In this document: positions 27,851-37,401 of the stretch, one piece after another | How the letters are laid out: the number at the start of each line of letters is the position of its first letter | Position numbering within the stretch: position 1 is the stretch's first letter | Assembly: GCA_029858255.1 (NCBI GenBank) | Contig: JAOUFJ010000014.1 | Span: forward strand, 1 to 63,735 | Direction: 5' to 3' | Source of the DNA: a candidate division WOR-3 bacterium | Lineage (GTDB): Bacteria; Hydrothermota; Tepidihabitantia; SM23-42 | Length of the DNA stretch: 63,735 nucleotides | The notes under the pieces: model-generated | What the model was told of the DNA's origin: nothing | What the model saw: only the letters and a program-made list of their open reading frames with translations | Database searches by the model: none | Position numbers and translations under genes: made by a program

Positions 27851-29532
27851 TCGAACAAGAGAAGATAGAAGAGATTAAGCGCCAGACCGATATTGTCGAT
27901 GTCGTGGGCAGATACGTGCAATTGAAGAAAATGGGGAAGAATTACCGCGGTCTCTGTCCGTTTCACAGCGAAAAGAATCCATCATTCTACGTAAATCCCG
28001 AAAAGGGTATCTATTATTGTTTCGGCTGCAAAAAGGGCGGTAACGCCATCAATTTCTTGATGGAATATGAAAAACTCGATTTCCCCGACGCAATTAAACG
28101 GCTGGCTGCGAATTTGGGTATCGAGATCGATACTACAAAGGGACTGAGATACAAGGAACTATACGAAGCGAATGAACAGGCCTGCCAGTTCTATGTTCAG
28201 TGTTTATCGAGAGACATTGGCCGTCGAGGCCAGGAATACTTGGTCAGAAGGAACATACAGCTGGACAAACTCCAGGATTTCCGTATCGGATATGCTCCGG
28301 CATCGGGTGGCCTCACAACGTTCATGAGACAGAAAGGTTTTTCTGGCGCACGCCTCCAGCAGGCCGGGCTCATATCGACGAATCGGGAGCATTTCCGAGA
28401 CCGCCTCATTTTTCCCATATTCAATCTCTCGGGACGGATAATCGGTTTTGGCGGACGCGGTATCGACGACCATATCCAGCCGAAGTATCTGAACTCTCCG
28501 GAAACACCGATATTCAAAAAGGGTGAGGGTCTTTACGGCCTCTTTCAGTCCAGGGAGCAGATAAGGTCAACGGGTGAAGTGATGCTCGTCGAGGGTTATT
28601 TCGATTTGCTCAGTGTTTATCAGCATGGGTTTGACAATATATGCGCACCCCTGGGGACTTCACTGACGGAACAACAAGCACTGCTCCTTTCGCGTTTCGC
28701 CCGCAAGGGGATAATACTTTTTGACGGCGACCTATCAGGGATAAAAGCCGCCCTTCGTGCTATCGGCCTACTCATCGACGCACAGGTCGATGTTTTTGTG
28801 GTTCTCCTGCCCGAGGACTCGGACCCGGATACCTACATCAATGTCAATGGTGCCGAATCACTGCGCGAATTGGTCGGGAACGCCGTCGATTTCTTCCATT
28901 TTTACAAAGGTGTCGTGAAGACCGATACTGTTGCGCAAGAGGTCGGATTGATAAAGGATTTGATCCAGATCATCGGGCGAATCAAAGACCCGATACGGTA
29001 CGACCGCTATTTGAAATATGCCGCCCATGTTTTTGATATCCCGGTCGAGACGATACAGAAAGAGATTGAGGGCAAACCCAAAGCACCGAAGCGACCGGTC
29101 CAGACTACCAGGGTTTCTCAAGAAGAAGAGCTCCTGGCGATGATTTTGAGCGGTTACGAGCATTTTGCGTTGGTTAAGAAATATTTGAAACCAGATGATT
29201 TTGTCGAAGATGGGACTAAAAGGTTGTACAAGAAACTGTTGAAAGATGAGAATTTTGACATCACTGATTTGTCAGAAATCGTTGATGAGACTCTGAGAGA
29301 AAAACTGCTGGCCGGGATAATGCGGGGCGAACCAGTATCCAGGGAAAGTATACTGGGAGCAATAAAGAGGTACAAAGGTCAGATCATGGAAAAGAGGCTT
29401 ATCGTGAAACAGAACGAAGCCTACAAGCGCGGCGATGAAGCGGCGGGGGAACAATATAACAGGGAACTTCTGGCATTGAAGAGAGAATTGTTGAATATCA
29501 ATGCTGAAGAAACCGCTGACGGCGAGCAGTGA
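27847..29532 (+). CDS. dnaG: DNA primase
   Basis: This 561-residue primase starts at TTG, overlapping the mutS2 stop (TTGA). The CHC2 zinc ribbon is complete: Cys37, His40, Cys58 and Cys61. The catalytic Toprim segment is MLVEGYFDLLSVYQHG, with GIILFDGDLSGIKAA. The C-terminal helicase-interaction domain is short. It is followed 58 nt later by rpoD. Confidence 0.96.
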   Translation: MIEQEKIEEIKRQTDIVDVVGRYVQLKKMGKNYRGLCPFHSEKNPSFYVNPEKGIYYCFGCKKGGNAINFLMEYEKLDFPDAIKRLAANLGIEIDTTKGLRYKELYEANEQACQFYVQCLSRDIGRRGQEYLVRRNIQLDKLQDFRIGYAPASGGLTTFMRQKGFSGARLQQAGLISTNREHFRDRLIFPIFNLSGRIIGFGGRGIDDHIQPKYLNSPETPIFKKGEGLYGLFQSREQIRSTGEVMLVEGYFDLLSVYQHGFDNICAPLGTSLTEQQALLLSRFARKGIILFDGDLSGIKAALRAIGLLIDAQVDVFVVLLPEDSDPDTYINVNGAESLRELVGNAVDFFHFYKGVVKTDTVAQEVGLIKDLIQIIGRIKDPIRYDRYLKYAAHVFDIPVETIQKEIEGKPKAPKRPVQTTRVSQEEELLAMILSGYEHFALVKKYLKPDDFVEDGTKRLYKKLLKDENFDITDLSEIVDETLREKLLAGIMRGEPVSRESILGAIKRYKGQIMEKRLIVKQNEAYKRGDEAAGEQYNRELLALKRELLNINAEETADGEQ

Positions 29533-29590
29533 GGTGTCGGTAAACATATTTTGTTATGATTGGTCAAAATAGTGTTCAGAAAGGGAGATT

Positions 29591-31174
29591 ATGAAAGTCA
29601 AAAAAGAGCTTTTGAAGACGAAGGATTCTACGAAAATAATTGAAAAGGCAAAATCTGAAGGGAGCATTTCGCTCAATGAGGTCGATAAACTCATTCCAGA
29701 AGGCGCGACGGCCAAAGATATCGACCAGATCCTTGATACGCTGTCAAATTACGGCATTACTATTGTGCAGGAAGGAAAGGAGCATGTTGGACGTCGACGC
29801 CCGAAGACCACGCTAAGACCGGAAGAGCCGATTCGCGCATATTTCAAAGAACTTGCCAAGTATGATCTTCTGACCAAGGAGGAGGAATACGAGCTCGCGG
29901 TGAAGATCGAAACGGGTTATCGCATGATCGAACGGCAATTCTTGCCTTACCCGTGCACAATCAACAAATTGATCGAAGTGTGCAAGCAGGTCGAGAATTG
30001 CCATCGTAGCCTTGATCAGATCTCCAGGGTCGAAATTGAAGCCATGATGGACAAACGTGCTTTCTGGGCCGAGCGGCAACGATTTGTGCGACGGGTAAAA
30101 TCGATTGAGCGAGATTATAACTCACTGCTTCAACTCTATAGAAAGACAAAGCGCGACAAATCCAAGACCCTGGGGTGGCGGATTTTCGAGAAGGAAGAAA
30201 GAATATTGCGCAAGGTCAATGTTCTTTCACTACAACATGCCGTGGTCAATGCTGCGATCCTGGAATTCAAGGAGAATATTGAGCGTCTGGGAAAAGTGGT
30301 CCGCACCCTGCCCAGGCTACGAAATCCGGATGAGATAAAACAGTTTAAGAAGGACAAGAAGCTGCTCACGGCGACGCTGGGTGGTGATCATGATCATCTT
30401 TATGAGACTTCGCGGATCGTCCAGGCATGGGAAGATTTGATAAATCGTGCACGCCAACGTATGATCGAAGGTAACATGCGTCTGGTCATATCGATCGCCA
30501 AGAAATACGTCAACCGGGGATTGGAATTTGCCGATCTCGTTGGCGAGGGTAATAACGGTCTGATAAAGGCGGTTGAGAAATTCGATTACCGTAAGGGATA
30601 TAAATTCTCGACGTATGCCACGTGGTGGATCCGCCAGGCAATAACACGTGCGATAGGTGACCAGGCGCGAACGGTCAGGGTACCTGCTCATATTCTGGAT
30701 ACGATGAACAAGGTCGCGCGTGCACAGCGTGATATGATTCAGGACCTGGGGAGGGATCCGACCGTTGAGGAGATTGCAGCCCGTTTGGATATACCAACTG
30801 ATAAGGTGAGAATGGCACACAACATCGCGTTGATACCGATTTCCCTTGACAAGCCCATTGATGACGAAGAGTCAAGTTTTGTTGGTGATTTCATCAGTGA
30901 TCCAATGGGTGATTCGCCATCACGGCGTGCTGCGATTTCAATTCTCAAAGATCGTTTTAATGATATACTAAGGGATCTGCCAAAAAGGGAAGAGAAAATC
31001 ATCCGTCTGCGTTTCGGTCTCAACGATGGTTTGCCCAGGACTCTTGAAGAGGTAGGCAGGATGTTCAACATAACACGCGAGAGAGTCAGGCAGATCGAAG
31101 CAAAAGCGTTGAAGAAACTGCGCCACCCGACACGATTGCGCAAGCTTCAGATGTATAAAGACCTGATCAATTGA
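29591..31174 (+). CDS. rpoD: Primary sigma factor RpoD
   Basis: The 527-residue sigma70 begins with a region 1.1-like domain (about 1-75), then region 1.2 ([20 protein letters not shown]), a large non-conserved region, regions 2.3-2.4 ([19 protein letters not shown]), region 3 and region 4.2 ([20 protein letters not shown]). GGGAGATT precedes the ATG. The protein is the expected reader of the TTGACA/TATAAT promoters found throughout the window. Confidence 0.97.
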   Translation: MKVKKELLKTKDSTKIIEKAKSEGSISLNEVDKLIPEGATAKDIDQILDTLSNYGITIVQEGKEHVGRRRPKTTLRPEEPIRAYFKELAKYDLLTKEEEYELAVKIETGYRMIERQFLPYPCTINKLIEVCKQVENCHRSLDQISRVEIEAMMDKRAFWAERQRFVRRVKSIERDYNSLLQLYRKTKRDKSKTLGWRIFEKEERILRKVNVLSLQHAVVNAAILEFKENIERLGKVVRTLPRLRNPDEIKQFKKDKKLLTATLGGDHDHLYETSRIVQAWEDLINRARQRMIEGNMRLVISIAKKYVNRGLEFADLVGEGNNGLIKAVEKFDYRKGYKFSTYATWWIRQAITRAIGDQARTVRVPAHILDTMNKVARAQRDMIQDLGRDPTVEEIAARLDIPTDKVRMAHNIALIPISLDKPIDDEESSFVGDFISDPMGDSPSRRAAISILKDRFNDILRDLPKREEKIIRLRFGLNDGLPRTLEEVGRMFNITRERVRQIEAKALKKLRHPTRLRKLQMYKDLIN

Positions 31175-31246
31175 TCGGGGACAGGCTTTTTTCCTTTCGC
31201 TTTGGCATTGTGTTTCGGAGCACTCTTCTATGTGCATCAAAGTCGC

Positions 31247-31274
31247 TTGACATGGTTGTGATTCTGTATATAAT
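31247..31274 (+). promoter_or_regulatory. Promoter of rpsT, leaderless geometry
   Basis: TTGACA (31247-31252), 16-bp spacer, TATAAT (31269-31274), then 6 nt to the rpsT ATG. Both hexamers are consensus. Confidence 0.85.
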
Positions 31275-31280
31275 TGCTCC

Positions 31281-31535
31281 ATGAAAAGGTCAATAAGCGT
31301 CCTAAAGAACATCCGTAAGTCAACTAAGAGGCGGGTCGTCAACCGTAACAAGAAGAAGAAGTTAAAAGAAGCTCTCAAGAAAATAAGAAAGGTCAGTACA
31401 AAGAAATCCGCCATGAAGGCCTATCCTGGAGTCCAGGCGATCATTGATAAGTCAGTTCAGGATAGGATCATTACTAAGAATACGGCTGCGCGACATAAGG
31501 CGCAGTTGATGAAACATATAAGCACCCTTAAATAA
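31281..31535 (+). CDS. rpsT: Ribosomal protein bS20
   Basis: This 84-residue, Lys/Arg-rich helical protein has the S20 pattern (MKRSISVLKNIRKSTKRR... and AARHKAQLMKHIS at the end). There is no Shine-Dalgarno; the ATG begins 6 nt after the -10 box, so initiation is predicted on a leaderless mRNA. It is monocistronic. Confidence 0.93.
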   Translation: MKRSISVLKNIRKSTKRRVVNRNKKKKLKEALKKIRKVSTKKSAMKAYPGVQAIIDKSVQDRIITKNTAARHKAQLMKHISTLK

Positions 31536-31615
31536 CCTCAGGGGTCAGACCTGGCTCCAAGTTCAAGGGAATATTTTCCCTACGCATTTGTATTTTATTT
31601 CAGAAGGAGGTTAGA
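31536..31615. other. Short spacer between rpsT and the alpha-2-macroglobulin gene
   Basis: The spacer contains AGGGGTCAGACCTGGCTCC, a phrase that resembles dispersed REP-like sequence in other bacteria, but only one copy is seen here. AGAAGGAGG precedes the next start. Confidence 0.3.
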
Positions 31616-34600
31616 ATGAAAAAGACCATACTCATCATCATAATAATAGTGACTTCACTCGGTATCGTTTCAGGAGTGAACCTGGACCGGCAGCCCGATG
31701 TCCTTCGCATCGAAGTTCCGATTGAGGACATGAAGGGAACGTTTGGCAGGATTGACGTCGATATTGTCGATATTAATGATGAAGTGATCGGCGATGCCTA
31801 TAAATATGTGTACATTGCCGCAGATTACTACTCAGTGACTTTCAAGGTAGAATTGAGAAAAGAACCGCGTGATAGGGATTTGCTGCGGGTCGCGGTGAAA
31901 TTCAAGGGGGAAGAGAACATTTATTCTTTATACCAACTCGAGGACCGGATGATAGTGCAGGTTCTGGGCCAGAACGAATTCATCCGCGGCATGCCGGTCA
32001 ATTACCGGATTATCGTGCACAATCAGAGAAATAGTGCTCCTATTGATGGCGCCCGCGTGAAAGTGACCATGAAGACCAGCGCAAAAGAAAAAGTGGTTTT
32101 CGAGGGCATGACAGACCGGGCTGGTTCGTGCGAGACGAATTTCAAGCTGCCTGAGGATGTGAATGAGGCAGATCTTCGTTTCGACGTAGCGTCCGCTTAT
32201 GGCAAGGATCAGTACGATGTGAGCGTCCGCGTATTGAGTGGTAACATGACCTACCTGGTGACCGACAAACCCGTGTATCAACCTGGTCAGACTATTCATA
32301 TGAGATCACTATCTCTGCGCCGTCCAGACCTGAACCCAGTGGATGGGGCCGTTGTTCTTTTCGAGGTTGAAGATAGCAAGGGCAACAAGGTCTACAAAGA
32401 GGAGATCAAAACAGATGACTTCGGTGTCGCGTATTCCAAATTCGTTCTTGCCGATGAAGTCAATTTCGGAGATTACACGATAAGAACAGTTCTCGAGAGC
32501 GATAAAGTGGAGAAGATAGTCAACGTCAAGAAATATGTCTTACCGAAGTTCAAAATCGAACTGACGACGGAGAAGGATTACTACATGCCAGGCGAGCAGA
32601 TTACGGGTGATATAGTGGCAGAATATTTTTTTGGCAAACCAGTTGTTGAAGGAAAAGTAAGGATCACAACCTACAAGTTCGACATCGGTTTCCAACAAGA
32701 ATCTGTGGTTGAGGGCCGTACCGACGAGGAAGGACGTTACCACTTCACCTACCGTTTGCCTGATTACTTCGTCGGCCAACCACTGGAACAGGGAGACGCC
32801 TTTGTACGCCTCGATGTTGAGGTAATCGACCCGGCGAATCACAGCGAAAAGATTTCAGCGAAGAAGAAGATTGTCGATGATGTCATTAGCCTTGCTGTCA
32901 TACCCGAGGGCGGTTTCTTGCGACCGAATCTCGAGAACCGTGTGTATGTTCTCGCAACATATCCTGATGGTACACCTTGTTTTGCCAAGATACAGTTGCT
33001 TGCTGGTACCCGGCGATTCGATGCTCGAACCGACGCCTATGGAATTGCCGAATTCAGTATAACCCCGCGTGAAGCGAAAACGCTGATCGAGGTCAAAGCA
33101 ACTGATGACAAGGGCGAGACCGCTGGTATTGAAAGAACTTTTGAATTGGATACGGCTCAGGATCAGCTCATAATAAGGATGGCTCGTGGCATATACAGTG
33201 TCGGTGAGGCACTCGATCTAACCTTCCTGACCACCAAGCGGTCAGGGCGCGTCTATTTTGACGTCATCAAAGACAACCAGACGGTCATGACAAAGTCCGT
33301 TGACATCAGGAATTACAGAGGACGGTACAAGTTGAACCTGACTCCGGAACTCAGCGGTTCGATCTGGCTACATGCATACATCGTTACCCGGGCAAGTGAT
33401 ATAGTGCGTGATACACGTTTCTGCTATGTCAATGCAGCCGATGACCTGCATATCAAAGTGAGCAAGAGCCAGGAAGAATATGCTCCAGGTCAGGACGGTG
33501 AGATAGTATTCACCGTGACCGGTCAGGATGGCCGCCCGAGGATCGCTGCCTTGTGCGTCGCGGTAGTCGATGAGGCGGTCTTCGCCGTGTCTGAACTTCA
33601 ACCGGGTCTGGAAAAGGTATACTTCAAACTTGAAGAAGAGATAATGAAGCCGCGTTATGAAATACACGGTTTCACACCGGTCAGCATTGTGGAGATGAAG
33701 GCGAGGGAAGCGCGGGCCGAGAATGTGATGTTTTCGACCCTCGTTCCCAGGGATCACTATCCGGTAAGTTACACCACGCCCCAACTCGTTACCGAGAAGA
33801 TACAGGAGGCGTTCTACACAAAACTAGAAGGGGTCAGATTCAAGATATATGAAGCGCAGACCGAGTATTTCCAGAAGCACGGCGAGTATCCGAGAAGCGA
33901 AGATGCCATTGGTTTGTTCATAAAAGAAGGCATGCTGCAGGAGGAGGAAATTCTTGATCCTTGGGGCAGGAGGTACCATGTACGCTCGCCTGAAGAATAT
34001 TTTCAGTACTTTACCATTGCTTCGGCCGGACCAGATGGCATTATCGACAATGATGATGATGTAAACGAAATGATGTGGGACGAGGGAATTCTGTTCGCCG
34101 AGGAGATGGATGCAATGATGCCGGCAGCGGCAGGTGTACACAGCCGTATGGCCTTGCAAGCCAAGAAATCGGAGACGAGCATCCAACAGCCGGAGAAGGA
34201 ACCGCGGGTGCGTGAATTCTTCCCGGAGACCTTCGTGTTTGAACCGGCGCTCATCACCGATTATGACGGTACGGCAAGGCTCAGTGTGACCATGCCTGAT
34301 GCAATAACGACCTGGCGCATAACGACGTTTGCCTCGTCTTCACGCGGTGAGCTGGGCTCGGTCCTCGCTCAGCTGCGGGTATTTCAGGATTTCTTTGTCG
34401 ACGTTGACCTACCGGTTGCTTTGACCGAAGGTGACGAGATCTCAATACCGGTTGCCCTCTACAACTATCTGCCCAGGGATCAGGAGATCAGATTGGTGCT
34501 GCAGAACGAGGATTGGTTCGATATCCTTGAAGGGTCCGAAATCGTCAGGCAGCTCGCGAGGGATGAGGTTAGCGTTGTGTATTTCCCGATCCGGGTCAAG

Positions 34601-36298
34601 AAACTGGGTTACCATTCGATTCTGGTGAGGGCCTACGGTGAGGTGAAATCTGACGCGATTAAACGCAACGTCGCCGTCCTGCCGGACGGGAAACTCTACG
34701 AAGGTATTGTCTCAGACCGGCTTATGGACCGGGTGGTGAAAAAGATCTCATTTCCTGCGAACTCGATCGAAGGAGCTAACTGGTTGGGTTTGAAGATTTT
34801 CCCGGGTATTTTTTCACAGGTCGTTGAGGGTCTCGATAAATTATTGGGGGTGCCGTTTGGCTGCTTTGAACAGACAACATCGGTTACCTATCCCAACATA
34901 CTTATCCTCAACTATCTCGGGCAGACCGGACAGATCAAGCCGGAGACCGAAATGACGGCTGAAGAATACATCAGTCTGGGTTATCAGCGCCTCGTGACGT
35001 TTGAAGTGCAGGGTGGAGGTTTTTCCTGGTTTGGTGATGCACCTGCGAACAAGATATTGACTGCTTATGGTTTGATGGAATTCAACGATATGGCTCGTGT
35101 ATACGACATTGACCAGCGAATCATAGACCGCACGGCTCAATGGTTGAAGAGCCAGCAGAACAAAGATGGTTCCTGGTCGCCAGATGCTCAGTACCTGCAT
35201 GCTGAATCATGGGGGAACATTCAGAAAAACGAGATTTTACCGACCGCGTATATCTGCTGGGCACTCGGTGAGATCGGTGAACGCGGTACTGCGGTGCAGA
35301 ATGGACTAAACTATTTAAAAAAGAACTTGAATGCTGTCAAGGATCCCTATATGCTTGCGCTCGTTGCGAATGCGTTCGTTTCCGTTGAACCGAATTCGGC
35401 CACCACGCTCGACATATTGAAACGCCTCATAGGCATGGCCAAAAGGGATCAAGATGCGGTCTACTGGGAATCGGGTATGGCTTCAATAACTTTCACACGC
35501 GGTATTGGGGCAGATATTGAGGCGACCGGACTCGCCGCGTACGCGTTGATAAGGTCCGGTAAGTACACGGACGTCGTAAGCGAGGCATTGACCTATCTGA
35601 TCCGCGCCAAGGACAAATCGGGTATATGGTACACAACGCAGGGCACGATCATCGCGTTGCGTGCGTTCGTTGCTGCATTGGGCAGCACGAGCGAGGATGT
35701 TGATGCTCAGCTGACAATTATTGTCAACGGGCAGAAAGTCTCGGAATTCAGGGTGGATAGAAGCAATGCTGATCTCATGCACCAGGTAGATTTGGGCGGA
35801 AATATCGGCGCTCAGAACACCATCGAGGTCGTTGTAAAAGGAGAAGGTAGTTTCCTCTACGAGATCGTGAGTAGGTACTACCTGCCGTGGGAAATCGTAC
35901 CCAAAGGTGACAATCCTCCTTTTGTTATCGACGTAAAGTATGACCGCACAGATCTCCGTATAAATGATATCGTCGATGTCGATGTCGATGCCAAATTGAC
36001 CCGGCCAGGTCGCGCCCAGATGGTGATGGTTGATCTTGGGATTCCTCCTGGTTTTGAGGTTCTGACGCCGACCCTCGATGAACTCGTGGGCAAGAAGATA
36101 CAGAAATACAGCATCACGCCGCGACAGATCATCATTTATCTTGATGAGGTTGTATTCGGTTCACCGGTCAAGATATCATATCAGCTCCAGGCAAAATACC
36201 CTATTCGTGCCAAAGTGCGGGCTTCACAGGTTTACGAATACTATAATATCGAAGATGGAGCATTCAAGCCGCCCATTGAAATACAAGTTGCCATGTAA
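31616..36298 (+). CDS. Bacterial alpha-2-macroglobulin with inserted pseudopilin-like segment
   Basis: The 1560-residue exported protein has a signal peptide (about 1-20) and then repeated MG domains. The complement-like thioester domain carries Cys1083-Phe-Glu-Gln1086 (PFGCFEQTTS), so the thioester is intact and the alpha/alpha barrel follows. Such proteins trap proteases in the periplasm or on the surface. At about 730-816, in the bait-region position, a segment ending in DPWG (781-784) and SAGPDGIIDNDDDV closely resembles the C-terminal domain of the type II secretion pseudopilin GspG. No lipobox is seen. The frequent partner gene for penicillin-binding protein 1C is absent. Confidence 0.9.
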   Translation: MKKTILIIIIIVTSLGIVSGVNLDRQPDVLRIEVPIEDMKGTFGRIDVDIVDINDEVIGDAYKYVYIAADYYSVTFKVELRKEPRDRDLLRVAVKFKGEENIYSLYQLEDRMIVQVLGQNEFIRGMPVNYRIIVHNQRNSAPIDGARVKVTMKTSAKEKVVFEGMTDRAGSCETNFKLPEDVNEADLRFDVASAYGKDQYDVSVRVLSGNMTYLVTDKPVYQPGQTIHMRSLSLRRPDLNPVDGAVVLFEVEDSKGNKVYKEEIKTDDFGVAYSKFVLADEVNFGDYTIRTVLESDKVEKIVNVKKYVLPKFKIELTTEKDYYMPGEQITGDIVAEYFFGKPVVEGKVRITTYKFDIGFQQESVVEGRTDEEGRYHFTYRLPDYFVGQPLEQGDAFVRLDVEVIDPANHSEKISAKKKIVDDVISLAVIPEGGFLRPNLENRVYVLATYPDGTPCFAKIQLLAGTRRFDARTDAYGIAEFSITPREAKTLIEVKATDDKGETAGIERTFELDTAQDQLIIRMARGIYSVGEALDLTFLTTKRSGRVYFDVIKDNQTVMTKSVDIRNYRGRYKLNLTPELSGSIWLHAYIVTRASDIVRDTRFCYVNAADDLHIKVSKSQEEYAPGQDGEIVFTVTGQDGRPRIAALCVAVVDEAVFAVSELQPGLEKVYFKLEEEIMKPRYEIHGFTPVSIVEMKAREARAENVMFSTLVPRDHYPVSYTTPQLVTEKIQEAFYTKLEGVRFKIYEAQTEYFQKHGEYPRSEDAIGLFIKEGMLQEEEILDPWGRRYHVRSPEEYFQYFTIASAGPDGIIDNDDDVNEMMWDEGILFAEEMDAMMPAAAGVHSRMALQAKKSETSIQQPEKEPRVREFFPETFVFEPALITDYDGTARLSVTMPDAITTWRITTFASSSRGELGSVLAQLRVFQDFFVDVDLPVALTEGDEISIPVALYNYLPRDQEIRLVLQNEDWFDILEGSEIVRQLARDEVSVVYFPIRVKKLGYHSILVRAYGEVKSDAIKRNVAVLPDGKLYEGIVSDRLMDRVVKKISFPANSIEGANWLGLKIFPGIFSQVVEGLDKLLGVPFGCFEQTTSVTYPNILILNYLGQTGQIKPETEMTAEEYISLGYQRLVTFEVQGGGFSWFGDAPANKILTAYGLMEFNDMARVYDIDQRIIDRTAQWLKSQQNKDGSWSPDAQYLHAESWGNIQKNEILPTAYICWALGEIGERGTAVQNGLNYLKKNLNAVKDPYMLALVANAFVSVEPNSATTLDILKRLIGMAKRDQDAVYWESGMASITFTRGIGADIEATGLAAYALIRSGKYTDVVSEALTYLIRAKDKSGIWYTTQGTIIALRAFVAALGSTSEDVDAQLTIIVNGQKVSEFRVDRSNADLMHQVDLGGNIGAQNTIEVVVKGEGSFLYEIVSRYYLPWEIVPKGDNPPFVIDVKYDRTDLRINDIVDVDVDAKLTRPGRAQMVMVDLGIPPGFEVLTPTLDELVGKKIQKYSITPRQIIIYLDEVVFGSPVKISYQLQAKYPIRAKVRASQVYEYYNIEDGAFKPPIEIQVAM

Positions 36299-36309
36299 CA
36301 GGGAGATAA

Positions 36310-36345
36310 GAGGGGCCGAGCCTGTTTAGTCGGCCCCTCCATATT
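36310..36345 (+). terminator. Hairpin terminator after the alpha-2-macroglobulin gene
   Basis: GGGGCCGA (36312-36319) pairs with TCGGCCCC (36330-36337) over a 10-nt loop, followed by the T-rich sequence ATATTTTCCTT. It separates this gene from the rpsF operon. Confidence 0.75.
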
Positions 36346-36349
36346 TTCC

Positions 36350-36377
36350 TTGACGCCACGCAATATCTAGATATAAT
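36350..36377 (+). promoter_or_regulatory. Promoter of the rpsF operon
   Basis: TTGACG (36350-36355), 16-bp spacer, TATAAT (36372-36377). An ATG begins 6 nt further, opening a small ORF that overlaps rpsF. Confidence 0.8.
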
Positions 36378-36383
36378 TGAGGA

Positions 36384-36467
36384 ATGGGTTTTTGCGTTAG
36401 CGGAGTGTGCGACGCATATTTTATGTTGGTTACAATCAAAGGATATATAAAAGGACGAAGACTATGA
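36384..36467 (+). CDS. Leaderless small ORF relaying into rpsF
   Basis: This 27-codon ORF starts with MGFCVSGVCDAYF and ends at TGA, which overlaps the rpsF start as ATGA. Its ATG lies 6 nt after the -10 box, so it would be the first codon of the mRNA. rpsF itself has only a modest AAAGGA site, so coupling from this ORF could deliver ribosomes to rpsF. Whether the peptide has a function is unknown. Confidence 0.5.
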   Translation: MGFCVSGVCDAYFMLVTIKGYIKGRRL

Positions 36468-36757
36468 GAAATTACGAAGCAATGTTCATTTTTCATCCAG
36501 ATTTACCTGATGAGAAACTGGAACAGAGCGTCCAGGCGGTCGAAAAAATCATCAAGGATAATACGCAGGGCCAGTTGAAGACCGAAAACCTGGGCAAGAA
36601 GACACTTGCCTATCCGATCAGAAAATTGAACGAAGGATACTACGTGAATTATGTCTTTGAGGCACAACCTGTCGCTATCAACAAAGTCAAGGAAGAATTA
36701 AAACACAGCGAAGATATTTTACGTTTCATTATCTTTGTAAAGGATTCAAAAAAATGA
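36464..36757 (+). CDS. rpsF: Ribosomal protein bS6
   Basis: The 97-residue protein begins MRNYEAMFIFHPDL and contains the typical GKKTLAYPIRKLNEGYYVNY stretch. The start is fixed at 36464 by homology. An in-frame GTG/ATG extension further upstream belongs to the leader. It overlaps ssb by 4 nt. Confidence 0.96.
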   Translation: MRNYEAMFIFHPDLPDEKLEQSVQAVEKIIKDNTQGQLKTENLGKKTLAYPIRKLNEGYYVNYVFEAQPVAINKVKEELKHSEDILRFIIFVKDSKK

Positions 36758-37182
36758 GCGATCTTCGATTAGGATATCTTAACTCGGTTCAGCTGATCGG
36801 AAGGCTGGTTGCTGATCCTGAATTACGTTATACGCAGAAGGGCGCGCCGGTTTGTGATTTTCGTATTGCCTCGAGCCGGCGATACAAGAATCGAGAGACC
36901 GGCGAGCAGCAGGAGGAGACATTATTCATCAACGTTGTTGCGTGGCGGCGGCAGGCCGAACTGGCAAATGATTTTCTGAAAAAAGGTAGTGCGGTTCTGA
37001 TCGAAGGCAGACTTCGATCGCGCCAATGGGAGTCGGCTCAGGGAGAGAAACGTTCGGCGATCGAGGTTGTCGCGCGCCGTATTCAGTTCCTTGATCTGCC
37101 GCAAGCAGGCACAACGACGGAACCAACGTCCGAGTCGGAGGAAGATTTCAAGGACGATGGTGCGGTTGATACGCCGTTCTAA
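36754..37182 (+). CDS. ssb: Single-stranded DNA-binding protein
   Basis: This 142-residue OB-fold protein (VQLIGRLVADPELRYTQKG) ends in an acidic tail with the tip DTPF, which recruits repair and replication partners. It is placed between rpsF and rpsR, the common arrangement. Confidence 0.96.
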   Translation: MSDLRLGYLNSVQLIGRLVADPELRYTQKGAPVCDFRIASSRRYKNRETGEQQEETLFINVVAWRRQAELANDFLKKGSAVLIEGRLRSRQWESAQGEKRSAIEVVARRIQFLDLPQAGTTTEPTSESEEDFKDDGAVDTPF

Positions 37183-37197
37183 TGCGAAAGGAGAGAA

Positions 37198-37401
37198 ATG
37201 CGGAAGAGATGTCGTTTCTGTAAGGAACATATTGACGAGATCAACTACAAAGATACATCGGTATTGAAGGGTTTTATCAATGAGCGTGGCAAAATATTGT
37301 CATCAAGGATCACCGGTGTGTGCTCTTTTCACCAGCGCAGGCTTTCTCAGGCCATCAAGAGGGCACGCGAGATCGCTTTACTGCCGTACGAGACAAGATG
37401 A
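37198..37401 (+). CDS. rpsR: Ribosomal protein bS18
   Basis: The 67-residue protein begins [19 protein letters not shown], keeping CxxC of the zinc-binding form plus a later Cys ([10 protein letters not shown]). AAAGGAGAG precedes the ATG. It overlaps rplI by 4 nt. Confidence 0.96.
   Translation: MRKRCRFCKEHIDEINYKDTSVLKGFINERGKILSSRITGVCSFHQRRLSQAIKRAREIALLPYETR

Noticed and set aside
31540-31580. REP-like phrase AGGGGTCAGACCTGGC
   Set aside because: Only one copy is visible and no paired inverted copy or transposase is nearby, so it is mentioned but not called as a repeat.
36407-36463. N-terminal extension of rpsF
   Set aside because: Homology starts at MRNYEAMF (36464); the extension has no family support and overlaps the relay ORF in another frame.
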